Shown: piece after piece, positions 19,276-28,339 of the stretch
Position numbering within the stretch: position 1 is the stretch's first letter
Layout of the letters: each line of letters begins with the position of its first letter
Notes under the pieces: generated by a model
Seen by the model: the letters and a program-made list of their open reading frames with translations, nothing else
Told to the model about the DNA's origin: nothing
Database searches by the model: none
From: Pseudomonas fluorescens
GTDB lineage: Bacteria; Pseudomonadota; Gammaproteobacteria; Pseudomonadales; Pseudomonadaceae
Length of the DNA: 64,000 nucleotides
Direction of reading: 5' to 3'
Assembly: GCF_000730425.1 (NCBI RefSeq)
Contig: NZ_CP008896.1
Location: 3,658,001-3,722,000 of the forward strand
Translations under genes and position numbers: made by a program

Positions 19276-20709
19276 ATGACACTTTACGTCAACCTCGCCG
19301 AACTGCTGGGCACGCGCATCGAACAGGGCTTCTATCGCCCCGGCGACCGCCTGCCCTCGGTGCGCGCCCTGAGCGTGGAACATGGGGTCAGCCTGAGCAC
19401 CGTGCAACAGGCTTACCGGTTACTGGAAGATAACGGCCTGGCGATGCCCAAGCCGAAATCCGGCTATTTCGTGCCCCTCGGGCGCGAACTGCCGGCGCTG
19501 CCCGCCGTGGGGCGGCCGGCTCAGCGCCCGGTGGAGATTTCCCAGTGGGACCAGGTGCTGGAGCTGGTCCGTGCAGTGCCGCGCAAAGATGTCATACAGA
19601 TGGGCCGAGGCATGCCGGATGTACTGTCGCCGACCATCAAGCCCCTGCTGCGCAGCCTTGCCCGCGTCAGCCGCCGCCAGGACCTGCCAGGCCTGTACTA
19701 CGACAATATCTATGGCTGTATGGAGCTGCGCGAGCAAATCGCCCGTCTGTCATTGGATTCCGGCTGCCAGCTCGACGCCCAGGACATCGTGATCACCACC
19801 GGCTGCCATGAGGCACTGTCCTCCAGCATCCGTGCGATTTGCGAGCCCGGCGATATCGTCGCCGTCGACTCGCCGAGCTTCCACGGCGCCATGCAGACCC
19901 TCAAGGGCCTGGGCATGAAAGCCCTGGAAATCCCCACCGATCCGCTCACCGGCATCAGCCTCGAAGCCTTGGAACTGGCCCTTGAGCAATGGCCGATCAA
20001 GGTCATCCAACTGACCCCCAACTGCAATAATCCCCTGGGCTACATCATGCCCGAGGCACGCAAACGGGCACTGCTGACCCTGGCCCAGCGCTTTGACGTG
20101 GCGATTATCGAAGACGATGTGTATGGCGAACTTGCCTACAGCTACCCGCGACCACGCACCATCAAATCCTTCGATGAAGATGGCCGCGTCCTACTCTGCA
20201 GTTCATTCTCCAAAACCCTGGCCCCCGGCCTGCGGATCGGCTGGGTAGCGCCTGGCCGCTATCTGGAGCGGGTGCTGCATATGAAGTACATCAGCACCGG
20301 TTCCACCGCCACTCAACCCCAGATCGCCATAGCCGAGTTCCTCAAGAACGGGCACTTCGAACCCCATTTGCGACGGATGCGCAGCCAATACCAGCGCAAT
20401 CGCGACCTGATGCTCGATTGGGTCAGCCGTTATTTCCCCTCCGGCACCCGCGCCAGCCGACCCCAGGGCAGCTTTATGCTGTGGGTGGAACTGCCCGAGG
20501 GATTCGACACCCTCAGGCTCAACCGGGCCCTGGTCGAACAAGGGGTACAGATTGCCGTGGGCAGTATCTTTTCTGCCTCGGGCAAATACCGGAACTGCCT
20601 GCGGATGAACTACGCTGCCAAGCCCACCCCCCAGATAGAAGAGGCGGTGCGCAAGGTCGGGGCAACGGCGATCAAAATGCTCGCAGAAGCCGGACAACGG
20701 GTGGACTGA
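19276..20709 (+). CDS. MocR-type regulator (GntR helix-turn-helix fused to PLP aminotransferase fold)
   Basis: 477 residues. GntR winged helix at about 8-72 (YRPGDRLPSVRALSVEHGVSL) and a type I aminotransferase-like domain at about 110-470 (TPNCNNPLGYIMPEAR; FSKTLAPGLRIGWV, where the lysine would bind PLP). MocR regulators use PLP-amino-acid adducts as signals. The ATG at 19276 has GGGGAG 8 bases upstream; an in-frame GTG at 19267 is too close to it. Divergent from DUF1127, with the phospholipase D gene 62 bases downstream on the same strand. Its target is not known. Confidence 0.9.
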   Translation: MTLYVNLAELLGTRIEQGFYRPGDRLPSVRALSVEHGVSLSTVQQAYRLLEDNGLAMPKPKSGYFVPLGRELPALPAVGRPAQRPVEISQWDQVLELVRAVPRKDVIQMGRGMPDVLSPTIKPLLRSLARVSRRQDLPGLYYDNIYGCMELREQIARLSLDSGCQLDAQDIVITTGCHEALSSSIRAICEPGDIVAVDSPSFHGAMQTLKGLGMKALEIPTDPLTGISLEALELALEQWPIKVIQLTPNCNNPLGYIMPEARKRALLTLAQRFDVAIIEDDVYGELAYSYPRPRTIKSFDEDGRVLLCSSFSKTLAPGLRIGWVAPGRYLERVLHMKYISTGSTATQPQIAIAEFLKNGHFEPHLRRMRSQYQRNRDLMLDWVSRYFPSGTRASRPQGSFMLWVELPEGFDTLRLNRALVEQGVQIAVGSIFSASGKYRNCLRMNYAAKPTPQIEEAVRKVGATAIKMLAEAGQRVD

Positions 20710-20771
20710 CCTTTTGCCATCAATCACCGTCATATGCCCACGATTGCCCTGATTCGGAACCTGCCTCCTTG

Positions 20772-22337
20772 ATGAGCCAAAGGCTGTTAGCGTTTTTCCT
20801 GTTGGGGTTCCTGGGCCTGGGCGGTTGCGCCACCCTGGACGTACCCCGCGTGCCCAGCGAGGCACTGCCAGCGACGCAGTCCGCCTTCGGCCGCTCGATC
20901 CAGGCCCAGGCCGCTCCCTATCAAGGTCGCTCCGGGTTCCGCCTGCTGCCCAACAGCAGCGAAGCCTTCATGGCCCGCGCCGAATTGATCCGCAATGCCC
21001 AGACCAGCCTCGACCTGCAGTACTACATCGTCCACGACGGCATCAGCACACGCATGCTGGTGGACGAGTTGCTCACGGCCGCCGACCGTGGCGTGCGAGT
21101 GCGCATCCTCCTGGACGACACCACCAGCGACGGCCTGGACCAGGTCATCGCCACCCTGGCCGCGCACCCGCAGATCCAGATTCGCCTGTTCAACCCCTTG
21201 CACCTGGGGCGCAGCACCGGCGTGACGCGGGCCGTGGGCCGGCTGTTCAACCTGTCGCTGCAACACCGGCGCATGCACAACAAGCTGTGGCTGGCGGACA
21301 ACAGTGTGGCGATTGTCGGCGGGCGCAACCTGGGGGACGAGTACTTCGATGCCGAGCCCAACCTGAACTTCACCGATATCGACATGCTCAGCGCGGGGCC
21401 TGTGGCCGAGCAACTGGGCCACAGCTTTGATCAGTATTGGAACAGTGCGCTGAGCCAGCCTATTGCCGACTTTATCTTCCGGGCTCCATCCTCCCGCGAC
21501 CTGGCCACGGCGCGCGGGCTTCTGGAAAACTCCCTGGCCGAGTCCCGCCAGCAAAACCATGCCCTGTACAACCGCCTGCGTACCTACAAGACCCAGCCGC
21601 GCATGGATATCTGGCGCCGGGAGCTGATCTGGGCCTGGAACCAGGCGCTGTGGGATGCGCCGAGCAAGGTCCTGGCCAAGGCCGATCCCGACCCACGGTT
21701 GCTGCTTACCACTCAACTGGCGCCGGAGCTCGAAGGTGTGCGCCACGAGCTGATGATGATCTCGGCCTACTTCGTCCCCGGCGAACCAGGCCTGGTGTAC
21801 CTGACCCGCCGCGCGGACGCGGGCGTTGCTGTGAGCCTCTTGACCAACTCCCTGGAAGCCACCGACGTACCGGCGGTACATGGCGGCTACGCGCCCTATC
21901 GCAAGGCACTGCTGGAGCACGGGGTGAAACTGTACGAACTGCGTCGCCAACCCGGCGACGGCGGCGGCAGTGGGCCCCATCTGCTGGGCAGCCGTGCGCT
22001 GTACGGCTCGGACTCCAGCCTGCATAGCAAGGCGATGATCTTCGACCGACAAAAGTCGTTTATCGGCTCGTTCAACTCCGACCCACGGTCGGTGCTGTGG
22101 AACACCGAAGTCGGGGTCTTGGTGGACAGCCCGGAGCTGGCCGAGCATGTGCGCAAGCTGGCCCTGCAAGGCATGGCACCGGCCTTGAGCTATGAGGCGA
22201 AACTGCAGGATGGTCAGGTAGTCTGGGTGACGGAAGATAACGGCCAACTGCACACACTGACCCGAGAGCCGGGCAGTTGGTGGCGCCGGTTCAATGCCTG
22301 GTTCGCCACCACTGTGGGCCTGGAACGCATGCTCTAA
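20772..22337 (+). CDS. Phospholipase D-family lipoprotein (cardiolipin synthase-like)
   Basis: 521 residues. The N-terminal signal ends in the lipobox GLGGC (Cys about 19). Two HKD catalytic motifs: HNKLWLADNSVAIVGG from about H169, with GGRNLGDEYFD behind it, and HSKAMIFDRQKSFIGSFN from about H418. This two-motif lipoprotein arrangement resembles ClsC/YmdC-type and other PLD-superfamily phosphatidyltransferases acting at the periplasmic face of a membrane. Exact substrate unknown. The ATG at 20772 gives the signal peptide. It follows the MocR gene by 62 bases and ends against the MFS gene across a single REP hairpin. Confidence 0.88.
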   Translation: MSQRLLAFFLLGFLGLGGCATLDVPRVPSEALPATQSAFGRSIQAQAAPYQGRSGFRLLPNSSEAFMARAELIRNAQTSLDLQYYIVHDGISTRMLVDELLTAADRGVRVRILLDDTTSDGLDQVIATLAAHPQIQIRLFNPLHLGRSTGVTRAVGRLFNLSLQHRRMHNKLWLADNSVAIVGGRNLGDEYFDAEPNLNFTDIDMLSAGPVAEQLGHSFDQYWNSALSQPIADFIFRAPSSRDLATARGLLENSLAESRQQNHALYNRLRTYKTQPRMDIWRRELIWAWNQALWDAPSKVLAKADPDPRLLLTTQLAPELEGVRHELMMISAYFVPGEPGLVYLTRRADAGVAVSLLTNSLEATDVPAVHGGYAPYRKALLEHGVKLYELRRQPGDGGGSGPHLLGSRALYGSDSSLHSKAMIFDRQKSFIGSFNSDPRSVLWNTEVGVLVDSPELAEHVRKLALQGMAPALSYEAKLQDGQVVWVTEDNGQLHTLTREPGSWWRRFNAWFATTVGLERML

Positions 22338-22374
22338 ACCCTGTAGGAGCCGGCAAGCCGGCTCCTACAGGGTT
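22337..22374. repeat. Single REP hairpin (38-base palindrome) between convergent genes
   Basis: AACCCTGTAGGAGCCGGC and its inverse complement meet with only the centre bases unpaired. This is one REP arm pair with the usual REPIN spacer missing. It abuts the stop codons of the phospholipase and MFS genes on both sides and could end transcription in both directions. Confidence 0.8.
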
Positions 22375-22376
22375 AC

Positions 22377-23519
22377 CTAGGCCGGTTGCTCGGCGCCAAA
22401 TGCTCCTTGGCGCAACAACAGAATCACCAATCCCAAGGCACCTGCGGCCATCAGCAACGGCAACGCGTGCCCACTGATCCACTGGCTGCCTGCCCCCGCC
22501 ACCAGCGGTCCGATCAGGCAGCCAATGCCCCATAGTTGCGCAATATGGGCATTGGCGCGCACCAGCGCATCGTCACGGTAGCGCTCGCCAATCAGGATCA
22601 ATGACAACGTAAACAAGCCGCCTGCGCTGGCGCCGAACAGCACCCAGATCGGCCAGATCAGCCAGGTATCCAGCAGCGGCGCAATGGCCAGGCTTGACGC
22701 CAGCAACAGCACCGCGCAGCCCAGAAACAGGGTGCGCCTTGGCAAGTAGTCGGCCAGCGCGCCAATCGGCAATTGCAGCAAGGCATCGCCTACAACCACG
22801 GTGCTGACCATCGCCAGCGCCACCTCGGCAGTGAAGCCCTGTTGCAGGCAATACACCGGCAACAGCGTCAGAATCATCGCCTCGAACGCGGCAAACAACG
22901 CCACCGCCCAGGCGATCGCCGGCAAGCCTCGGCAAAAGCCCCATAAATCGCCAAAGGTCACGCTGAAGGCCTGCGCCGTGGGCGCACCGGAGCGCCCCAG
23001 CAGCAGGAAAGGTGCAACGATCAGCAGGCCGACACCGACCCAGAAACCATAGTCGTGATCGGTACCCAGCACCCCCAGCAACAATGGTCCCGACAATTGG
23101 CTCAAGGCGTAGGTACAGCCATACAGCGCCACCAACCGACCACGCCACTGCTCCACCACCAGTTGGTTGATCCAGCTTTCGCCGAGGATAAACACGATGG
23201 TCAGGATCACCCCGATCATCAACCGCAGCACCAGCCACACCGGATAGCTGGGCAATACCGCCAGTAAACCAATGGAAATCGCCCCGGCCCACAGGCACAG
23301 GCGCATCAGGTTCGCCGTGCCCAGCCAGGAAGCCAGGCGACTGGACACCTTGGCGCCCAGCAACACACCGAACGCCGGCATGGCCGCCATGATGCCGATG
23401 GCAAAGTTGCCATAACCCCAGCTCTCCAGGCGCAAGGACACCAGCGGCATGCTCACGCCCAGGGCAAGCCCGACACTGAGCACCGAGGCCAGGACGGCGA
23501 AATAAGTCGCCCAACGCAT
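22377..23519 (-). CDS. Major facilitator superfamily transporter
   Basis: 380 residues with about 12 hydrophobic helices. The loop after TM2 (LLGAKVSSRLASWLG) is a variant of the MFS A motif. The overall look is of the YcaD-like/sugar-efflux branch (MFS_1). The ATG at 23519 has AGGAG upstream, and the frame also extends to 23555 without such a site. Substrate and direction cannot be read. Its stop codon lies 3 bases from a REP hairpin, and a REPIN lies upstream. Confidence 0.85.
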   Translation of the reverse strand: MRWATYFAVLASVLSVGLALGVSMPLVSLRLESWGYGNFAIGIMAAMPAFGVLLGAKVSSRLASWLGTANLMRLCLWAGAISIGLLAVLPSYPVWLVLRLMIGVILTIVFILGESWINQLVVEQWRGRLVALYGCTYALSQLSGPLLLGVLGTDHDYGFWVGVGLLIVAPFLLLGRSGAPTAQAFSVTFGDLWGFCRGLPAIAWAVALFAAFEAMILTLLPVYCLQQGFTAEVALAMVSTVVVGDALLQLPIGALADYLPRRTLFLGCAVLLLASSLAIAPLLDTWLIWPIWVLFGASAGGLFTLSLILIGERYRDDALVRANAHIAQLWGIGCLIGPLVAGAGSQWISGHALPLLMAAGALGLVILLLRQGAFGAEQPA

Positions 23520-23560
23520 TGCCACGCTCCTGTGGATTATTTCCTGATCACACAAAACAC

Positions 23561-23648
23561 TGTGGGAGCGGGCTTGCCCGCGATGAGGGTGTGCCAGTCA
23601 ACTCATGAGTGACTGATGCACCGCTATCGCGGGCAAGCCCGCTCCCAC
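23561..23648. repeat. REPIN, GTGGGAGCGGGCTTGCCCGCG type
   Basis: TGTGGGAGCGGGCTTGCCCG from 23561, with the inverted copy ending GCTCCCAC at 23648. Between the MFS and aldehyde dehydrogenase genes on the minus strand. Confidence 0.9.
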
Positions 23649-23677
23649 GTTGTATCTACTGCAGCTTGAACCCGGAC

Positions 23678-25171
23678 TTACAGCTTGATCCAGGTCGCCT
23701 TCAGCTCGGTGTACTTGTCGAACGCGTGCAGCGATTTGTCGCGACCGTTGCCCGACTGCTTGAACCCGCCGAACGGTGCAGTCATGTCGCCGCCATCGTA
23801 CTGGTTGACCCACACACTACCGGCCCGCAGGGCCTTGGCGGTCAGGTGCGCCTTGGAGATATCCGAAGTCCATACCGCAGCGGCCAGGCCATAAGGCGTG
23901 TCGTTGGCAATGGCCACGGCTTCTTCAGCGCTGTCGAAGGTCAGCACCGACAGCACCGGGCCAAAGATCTCTTCCTGGGCAATCTTCATGGCGTTGGTCA
24001 CACCGTCGAAAATCGTCGGTTCGACGTAGGTACCACCGGTTTCCTGCAAGGTGCGCTTGCCGCCAGCTACCAGCTTGGCGCCGTCTGCGTGCCCGGCTTC
24101 GATGTACGACAGCACCGTGTTCATCTGCTGGGTATCCACCAGCGCCCCGACGTTGGTGGCCGGGTCCAGCGGGTTGCCCGGCTTCCAGCCCTTGAGGGCC
24201 TCGATCACCATCGGCAGGAATTTGTCCTTGATCGAACGCTCCACCAGCAGGCGCGAGCCGGCGGTGCAGACTTCGCCCTGGTTGAAGGCGATGGCACCCG
24301 CGGCGGATTCGGCAGCAGCCTGCAGGTCCGGGGCATCGGCAAACACGATGTTCGGGCTCTTGCCACCGGCTTCCAGCCAGACGCGCTTCATGTTCGACTC
24401 GCCGGAGTAGATCATCAGTTGCTTGGCGATCTTGGTCGAACCGGTGAACACCAGGGTATCGACGTCCATATGCAGCGCCAGGGCCTTGCCCACGGTGTGA
24501 CCGTAGCCCGGCAGCACGTTGAGCACGCCTTTGGGGATACCCGCTTCAACGGCCAGGGCGGCGATGCGGATGGCGGTCAGCGGCGATTTTTCCGACGGCT
24601 TGAGGACCACCGAGTTACCGGTGGACAACGCCGGCCCCAGCTTCCAGCAAGCCATCATCAGCGGGAAGTTCCACGGCACGATGGCCGCCACTACACCAAC
24701 GGGCTCACGGGTCACCAGGCCCAATTGGTCATGGGGGGTGGCGGCAACTTCGTCGTAAATCTTGTCGATGGCCTCGCCACTCCAGCTCAGCGCCTGCGCC
24801 GCGCCGGGAATGTCGATGCCCAGGGAATCGCCGATTGGCTTGCCCATGTCCAGGGTTTCGAGCAGGGCCAGCTCTTCGGCATTGGCCTTGAGCAGCGCCG
24901 CGAAACGGATCATGGTGGCTTTGCGCTTGGCCGGGGCCAGGCGTGACCAGGCACCGGAGTTGAAGGTGGCGCGGGCGTTTTCCACGGCGCGCTGGGCGTC
25001 GGCGACGTCACAGCTGGCAACGGTGGTCAGCAGGCGGCCATCGACCGGGCTGAGGCATTCGAACGTCTCACCGGAAACGGCGGCGGTGTATTCGCCATTG
25101 ATGTACGCACGGCCTTCGATCTTCAGGGCCTTGGCGCGTTGTTCCCAGTCGGCACGGGTCAGGGTGGTCAT
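23678..25171 (-). CDS. kauB: Aldehyde dehydrogenase, KauB/PuuC type
   Basis: 497 residues, the family length. NAD(P)-dependent oxidation of aldehydes from polyamine and guanidino-compound breakdown. WNFPLMMACWKLGPAL (cofactor domain), the general-base glutamate in LEAGGKSPN (about 268) and the nucleophile cysteine in FNQGEVCTAGSR (about 302) are all present. The N-terminus (ADWEQRAKAL...RAYINGEYTAA) matches KauB (PA5312) and PuuC. It acts after the PauB-type oxidase. A possible regulator is the pauR-like gene 10 kb away. Start at 25171 with GAGGA upstream. Confidence 0.9.
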   Translation of the reverse strand: MTTLTRADWEQRAKALKIEGRAYINGEYTAAVSGETFECLSPVDGRLLTTVASCDVADAQRAVENARATFNSGAWSRLAPAKRKATMIRFAALLKANAEELALLETLDMGKPIGDSLGIDIPGAAQALSWSGEAIDKIYDEVAATPHDQLGLVTREPVGVVAAIVPWNFPLMMACWKLGPALSTGNSVVLKPSEKSPLTAIRIAALAVEAGIPKGVLNVLPGYGHTVGKALALHMDVDTLVFTGSTKIAKQLMIYSGESNMKRVWLEAGGKSPNIVFADAPDLQAAAESAAGAIAFNQGEVCTAGSRLLVERSIKDKFLPMVIEALKGWKPGNPLDPATNVGALVDTQQMNTVLSYIEAGHADGAKLVAGGKRTLQETGGTYVEPTIFDGVTNAMKIAQEEIFGPVLSVLTFDSAEEAVAIANDTPYGLAAAVWTSDISKAHLTAKALRAGSVWVNQYDGGDMTAPFGGFKQSGNGRDKSLHAFDKYTELKATWIKL

Positions 25172-25397
25172 GCGAGTGTCCTCCTCTTATTAAATTAAGG
25201 GCCAGGCGTATAACCCGTTCCCTTCCAAATGCTTGCCCGGCCAGCCAGCTATTCGGTCCGAGGCACCCGCCACCCTAAACCAGCCGCAAGGTATGTTTCA
25301 ATATATTTGACATAACGGCAGCAAACGCCCTTGCGATGTTCATTTTAATAAACATAGACTTTGGCTCTCCAACCCCAGGCCTAGACGGGATACGTGC

Positions 25398-25760
25398 ATG
25401 AACATTCAGGATATCGTCGATTTCAGCCAGGCGAACACCGCCGCCGAGCGCTACCGCCCCGCCGCAGAAAAAATCCTCAAGGGCGACCCTGAGCAAACGG
25501 TCTACAACCATTACAACAGCCCGTGCGGCCAGATGAACGCCGGGGTCTGGGAAGGTGAAGTCGGGCAATGGACGGTGAACTACAGCGAACACGAATATTG
25601 CGAGATCGTGCAGGGGGTTTCGGTGCTGCGTGATACCGAGGGCAATGCCAAGACCTTGCGCGCCGGTGACCGTTTCGTCATCCCGGCCGGCTTTCGTGGC
25701 ACCTGGGAAGTGCTGGAACCGTGCCGCAAGATTTACGTGATATTCGAAGAAAAGGCCTGA
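25398..25760 (+). CDS. Cupin-domain protein (DUF861-like)
   Basis: 120 residues forming a single small beta-barrel cupin of the DUF861 (ethanolamine utilisation EutQ-like) kind. VWEGEVGQWTVNYSEHEYCEIVQG is split across the first cupin motif, and LRAGDRFVIPAGFRGTWEV is the second. One of the usual metal-binding histidines is replaced, so metal binding is uncertain. In P. aeruginosa a similar gene sits between kauB and rpmG. Divergent from kauB and convergent with rpmG, with a terminator between. Probably a small-molecule sensor or enzyme of unknown substrate. Confidence 0.8.
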   Translation: MNIQDIVDFSQANTAAERYRPAAEKILKGDPEQTVYNHYNSPCGQMNAGVWEGEVGQWTVNYSEHEYCEIVQGVSVLRDTEGNAKTLRAGDRFVIPAGFRGTWEVLEPCRKIYVIFEEKA

Positions 25761-25785
25761 TCGGTCGGCCACGACTTTTTCCAGG

Positions 25786-25822
25786 ACAAAAAAAACCCGC
25801 ATCGTGAGATGCGGGTTCTTTT
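25786..25822. terminator. Bidirectional terminator between cupin gene and rpmG
   Basis: AACCCGCATC (25794-25803), loop GTGA, GATGCGGGTT (25808-25817), with an A tract before it and CTTTT after it. It can end both the plus-strand cupin transcript and the minus-strand rpmB-rpmG transcript. Confidence 0.85.
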
Positions 25823-25840
25823 CACAAGAAAGAAAACCAA

Positions 25841-25996
25841 TTACTTGATTTTGCCTTCTTTGTAGATCACGTGCTTGCGAACGCGCGGGTCGAACATTTT
25901 CTTTTCGAGCTTGTCCGGGGTAGTACGCTTGTTCTTGTCGGTAGTGTAGAAGTGACCAGTACCGGCGCTAGAGATCATTCGAATCAATTCACGCAT
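25841..25996 (-). CDS. rpmG: 50S ribosomal protein L33
   Basis: 51 residues, normal length. Reading from 25996: [20 protein letters not shown], then a basic body ([20 protein letters not shown]) and the terminal [10 protein letters not shown], the L33 pattern. It lacks the CxxC zinc motifs, so it is the C-minus form and does not need zinc. It follows rpmB by 11 bases on the same strand, as in most gammaproteobacteria. Confidence 0.97.
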   Translation of the reverse strand: MRELIRMISSAGTGHFYTTDKNKRTTPDKLEKKMFDPRVRKHVIYKEGKIK

Positions 25997-26007
25997 GATT
26001 TAGCTCC

Positions 26008-26241
26008 TTAGATTTTGCCGTCGCGGCGCAGTTCAGCGAGCACGACAGTGATGCCACGCTTGTCGATGATACGCATGCCTTTGGCAGATACGCGCAGACG
26101 GACAAAACGTTTCTCTTCTTCAACCCAGAAGCGGTGATGCTGCAGGTTTGGCAGGAAACGACGACGGGTTTTGTTGTTTGCGTGGGAAATGTTATTCCCA
26201 GTCACCGGACCCTTACCGGTAACTTGACAGACTCTCGACAT
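26008..26241 (-). CDS. rpmB: 50S ribosomal protein L28
   Basis: 77 residues, normal length. The N-terminus [19 protein letters not shown] and the following [16 protein letters not shown] are the L28 signature. It has a single N-terminal cysteine and no zinc motif. First gene of rpmB-rpmG, whose promoter should lie in 26242-26400. Confidence 0.98.
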   Translation of the reverse strand: MSRVCQVTGKGPVTGNNISHANNKTRRRFLPNLQHHRFWVEEEKRFVRLRVSAKGMRIIDKRGITVVLAELRRDGKI

Positions 26242-26699
26242 GCCTCAGCCCTCTAAAACCACATGCCCAACCCGGCATGGGTTGGCCGCTTAATCTCTCA
26301 GTCATTTGGCGCCAGGCGCCGCGTTTCTTTAAGGGTCTTACCGGCTACACCTACAGTGAAGGAACCGGGCCCCTAGAAAAGAGCGCTGCTTTATACCAGA
26401 AAGACCCCGGCGCAACAACAGCCGGTGTGTTTTTCCCGCTGTAAATCTCGCCCAAACAGGTCTCAAGCGCCGCCCGGGTGGGCCGCCATGCTGCCGAACC
26501 GCTCGTCGCACCGAATGATTTATCGCCGCTGCTTGTAGGCCAAGGCCTCCGGCAAAATGACCTGAGGCGCCATCAAAACAGTATTTGCCGCAAATGCACA
26601 GGCAAAAATGGGCTAGTCATTTATGAATCAGCCCACTACGGTAGGCCTTTTCCAGACTGCACTCGCAGATGGGCCTCCGATCTGCAAAGGAAACCGACC
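26242..26699. other. 458-base intergenic region between rpmB and the peptide-binding protein gene
   Basis: It should hold the rpmB promoter (leftward) and the promoter of the binding protein gene (rightward). The frame of the latter stays open up to 26478 but has no ribosome site or plausible signal peptide there, so I do not extend the gene. I see no tRNA, REP element or clear terminator here. Confidence 0.5.
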
Positions 26700-28292
26700 A
26701 TGCGCCTCGCTGCCCTGCCACTCCTGCTCGCCCCACTCTTCCTCGCCCCCCTGGCCCAGGCTGCTTCCACGTTGAGCGTTTGCACCGAGGCCAGCCCCGA
26801 AGGGTTCGATGTGGTGCAGTACAACTCGCTGACCACCACCAACGCTTCGGCGGATGTACTGATGAATCGCCTGGTGGACTTCGACGCCGCGAGCGGCCAA
26901 CTGGTACCGAGCCTGGCCGATAGCTGGGAAGTCTCGCCGGACGGCCTGACCTACACCTTTAAACTGCACCCGGACGTCAAATTCCACCGCACCGCGTATT
27001 TCAGCCCAAGCCGCAGCCTCACCGCCGAAGACGTGCGTTTGAGCTTCGAGCGCATGCTCGACCCGGCCAACCCCTGGCACCAGATCGCCCAGAGCGGCTT
27101 CCCCCATGCCCAGTCGCTGCAATTGCCAGCGCTGATCAAGAAGATCGACGCCCTCGACCCGCTGACCGTGCGCTTTACCCTGGATCACGCCGACTCCACA
27201 TTCCTCGCCACGCTGAGCATGGGTTTTGCCTCGATCTACTCCGCCGAGTACGCCGACAAACTGCTCAAGGCGGGCACCCCGGAAAAGCTCAATAGCCAAC
27301 CCATCGGCACCGGGCCCTTCGTTTTCGGGCGTTTCCAGAAAGATGCGGCCATTCGCTACAAGGCCAACCCGGATTACTTCGCCGGCAAGCCTGCTGTGGA
27401 TAACTTGATCTTTGCCATCACCCCTGACGCCAATGTGCGCCTGCAGAAACTGCGCCGGGATGAATGCCAGATCGCCTTTTCACCCAAGCCCCTGGATATC
27501 GGCGAGGCGCAAAAGGATGCAGCGCTCAAGGTGGAAAAAACCGCCGCCTTCATGACTGCCTTTGTCGCCATCAACAGCCAGCACCCGCCGCTGGACAAGC
27601 CGCAAGTGCGCCAGGCAATCAACCTGGCGTTCGACAAGGCCAGCTACCTCAAGGCCGTGTTTGAAGGCACCGCCGAAGCCGCCAACGGCCCTTACCCGCC
27701 CAATACCTGGAGCTTTGCCAAGGAGCTGCCGGGTTATCCACAGGACATCGCCAAGGCCAAGGAACTGCTGGCCCGCGCCGGTCTGGGTGACGGCTTCAAG
27801 ACCACGATCTGGACCCGTCCATCGGGCAGCCTGCTCAACCCCAACCCGAGCCTGGGCGCCCAGCTGCTGCAGGCGGACCTGGCCAAGGTCGGCATCCAGG
27901 CAGAGATCCGCGTGATCGAATGGGGTGAGTTGATCCGCCGCTCCAAGGCCGGCGAGCACGACCTGCTGTTCATGGGCTGGGCCGGCGACAACGGCGACCC
28001 GGATAACTTCCTGACCCCGCAGTTTTCCTGCGCGGCAGTCAAATCCGGTACCAACTTTGCCCGTTACTGCGACCCGACGCTGGACAAGCTGATCAGTGCC
28101 GGCAAGACCACCAGCGAGCAAGGCGTACGCAGCAAGCTGTACCAACAGGCGCAGGCGCAGATCCAGCAGCAGGCGCTGTGGCTGCCTCTGGCCCACCCGA
28201 CGGCCTTTGCCCTGACGCGCAAGAATGTCGAGGGGTATCAGGTCAGCCCGTTTGGGCGCCAGGACTTCTCCAAAGTCAGCGTCACACCCTGA
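26700..28292 (+). CDS. Periplasmic peptide/dipeptide-binding protein (ABC transporter, SBP family 5)
   Basis: 530 residues. Sec signal peptide (MRLAALPLLLAPLFLAPLAQA, cleaved near residue 21), then the SBP_bac_5 fold: ADVLMNRLVDFD, LADSWEVSPDGLTYTFKLHP, LTAEDVRLSFERMLDP and WAGDNGDPDNF. Such proteins deliver di- or oligopeptides to DppBCDF-type permeases. No permease genes are adjacent, so it is an orphan, like PA5317 (dppA5) at the same place in P. aeruginosa. The ATG at 26700 has AAAGGA upstream. A REP hairpin follows its stop codon. Confidence 0.9.
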   Translation: MRLAALPLLLAPLFLAPLAQAASTLSVCTEASPEGFDVVQYNSLTTTNASADVLMNRLVDFDAASGQLVPSLADSWEVSPDGLTYTFKLHPDVKFHRTAYFSPSRSLTAEDVRLSFERMLDPANPWHQIAQSGFPHAQSLQLPALIKKIDALDPLTVRFTLDHADSTFLATLSMGFASIYSAEYADKLLKAGTPEKLNSQPIGTGPFVFGRFQKDAAIRYKANPDYFAGKPAVDNLIFAITPDANVRLQKLRRDECQIAFSPKPLDIGEAQKDAALKVEKTAAFMTAFVAINSQHPPLDKPQVRQAINLAFDKASYLKAVFEGTAEAANGPYPPNTWSFAKELPGYPQDIAKAKELLARAGLGDGFKTTIWTRPSGSLLNPNPSLGAQLLQADLAKVGIQAEIRVIEWGELIRRSKAGEHDLLFMGWAGDNGDPDNFLTPQFSCAAVKSGTNFARYCDPTLDKLISAGKTTSEQGVRSKLYQQAQAQIQQQALWLPLAHPTAFALTRKNVEGYQVSPFGRQDFSKVSVTP

Positions 28293-28301
28293 CCCGCCCT
28301 G

Positions 28302-28329
28302 TGCAGGAGCCGGCTTGCCGGCTCCTGCA
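28302..28329. repeat. Single REP hairpin with perfect 13-bp arms
   Basis: TGCAGGAGCCGGC (28302-28314), loop TT, GCCGGCTCCTGCA (28317-28329). It lies between the convergent binding protein and radC stops. The arms match the GTAGGAGCCGGC REP family except for C in place of T. Confidence 0.8.
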
Positions 28330-28339
28330 AGGGATTGCG

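Noticed and set aside
26478..26699. N-terminal extension of the peptide-binding protein
   Set aside because: The ATG at 26700 has a ribosome site and begins a typical signal peptide; the upstream codons would bury it.
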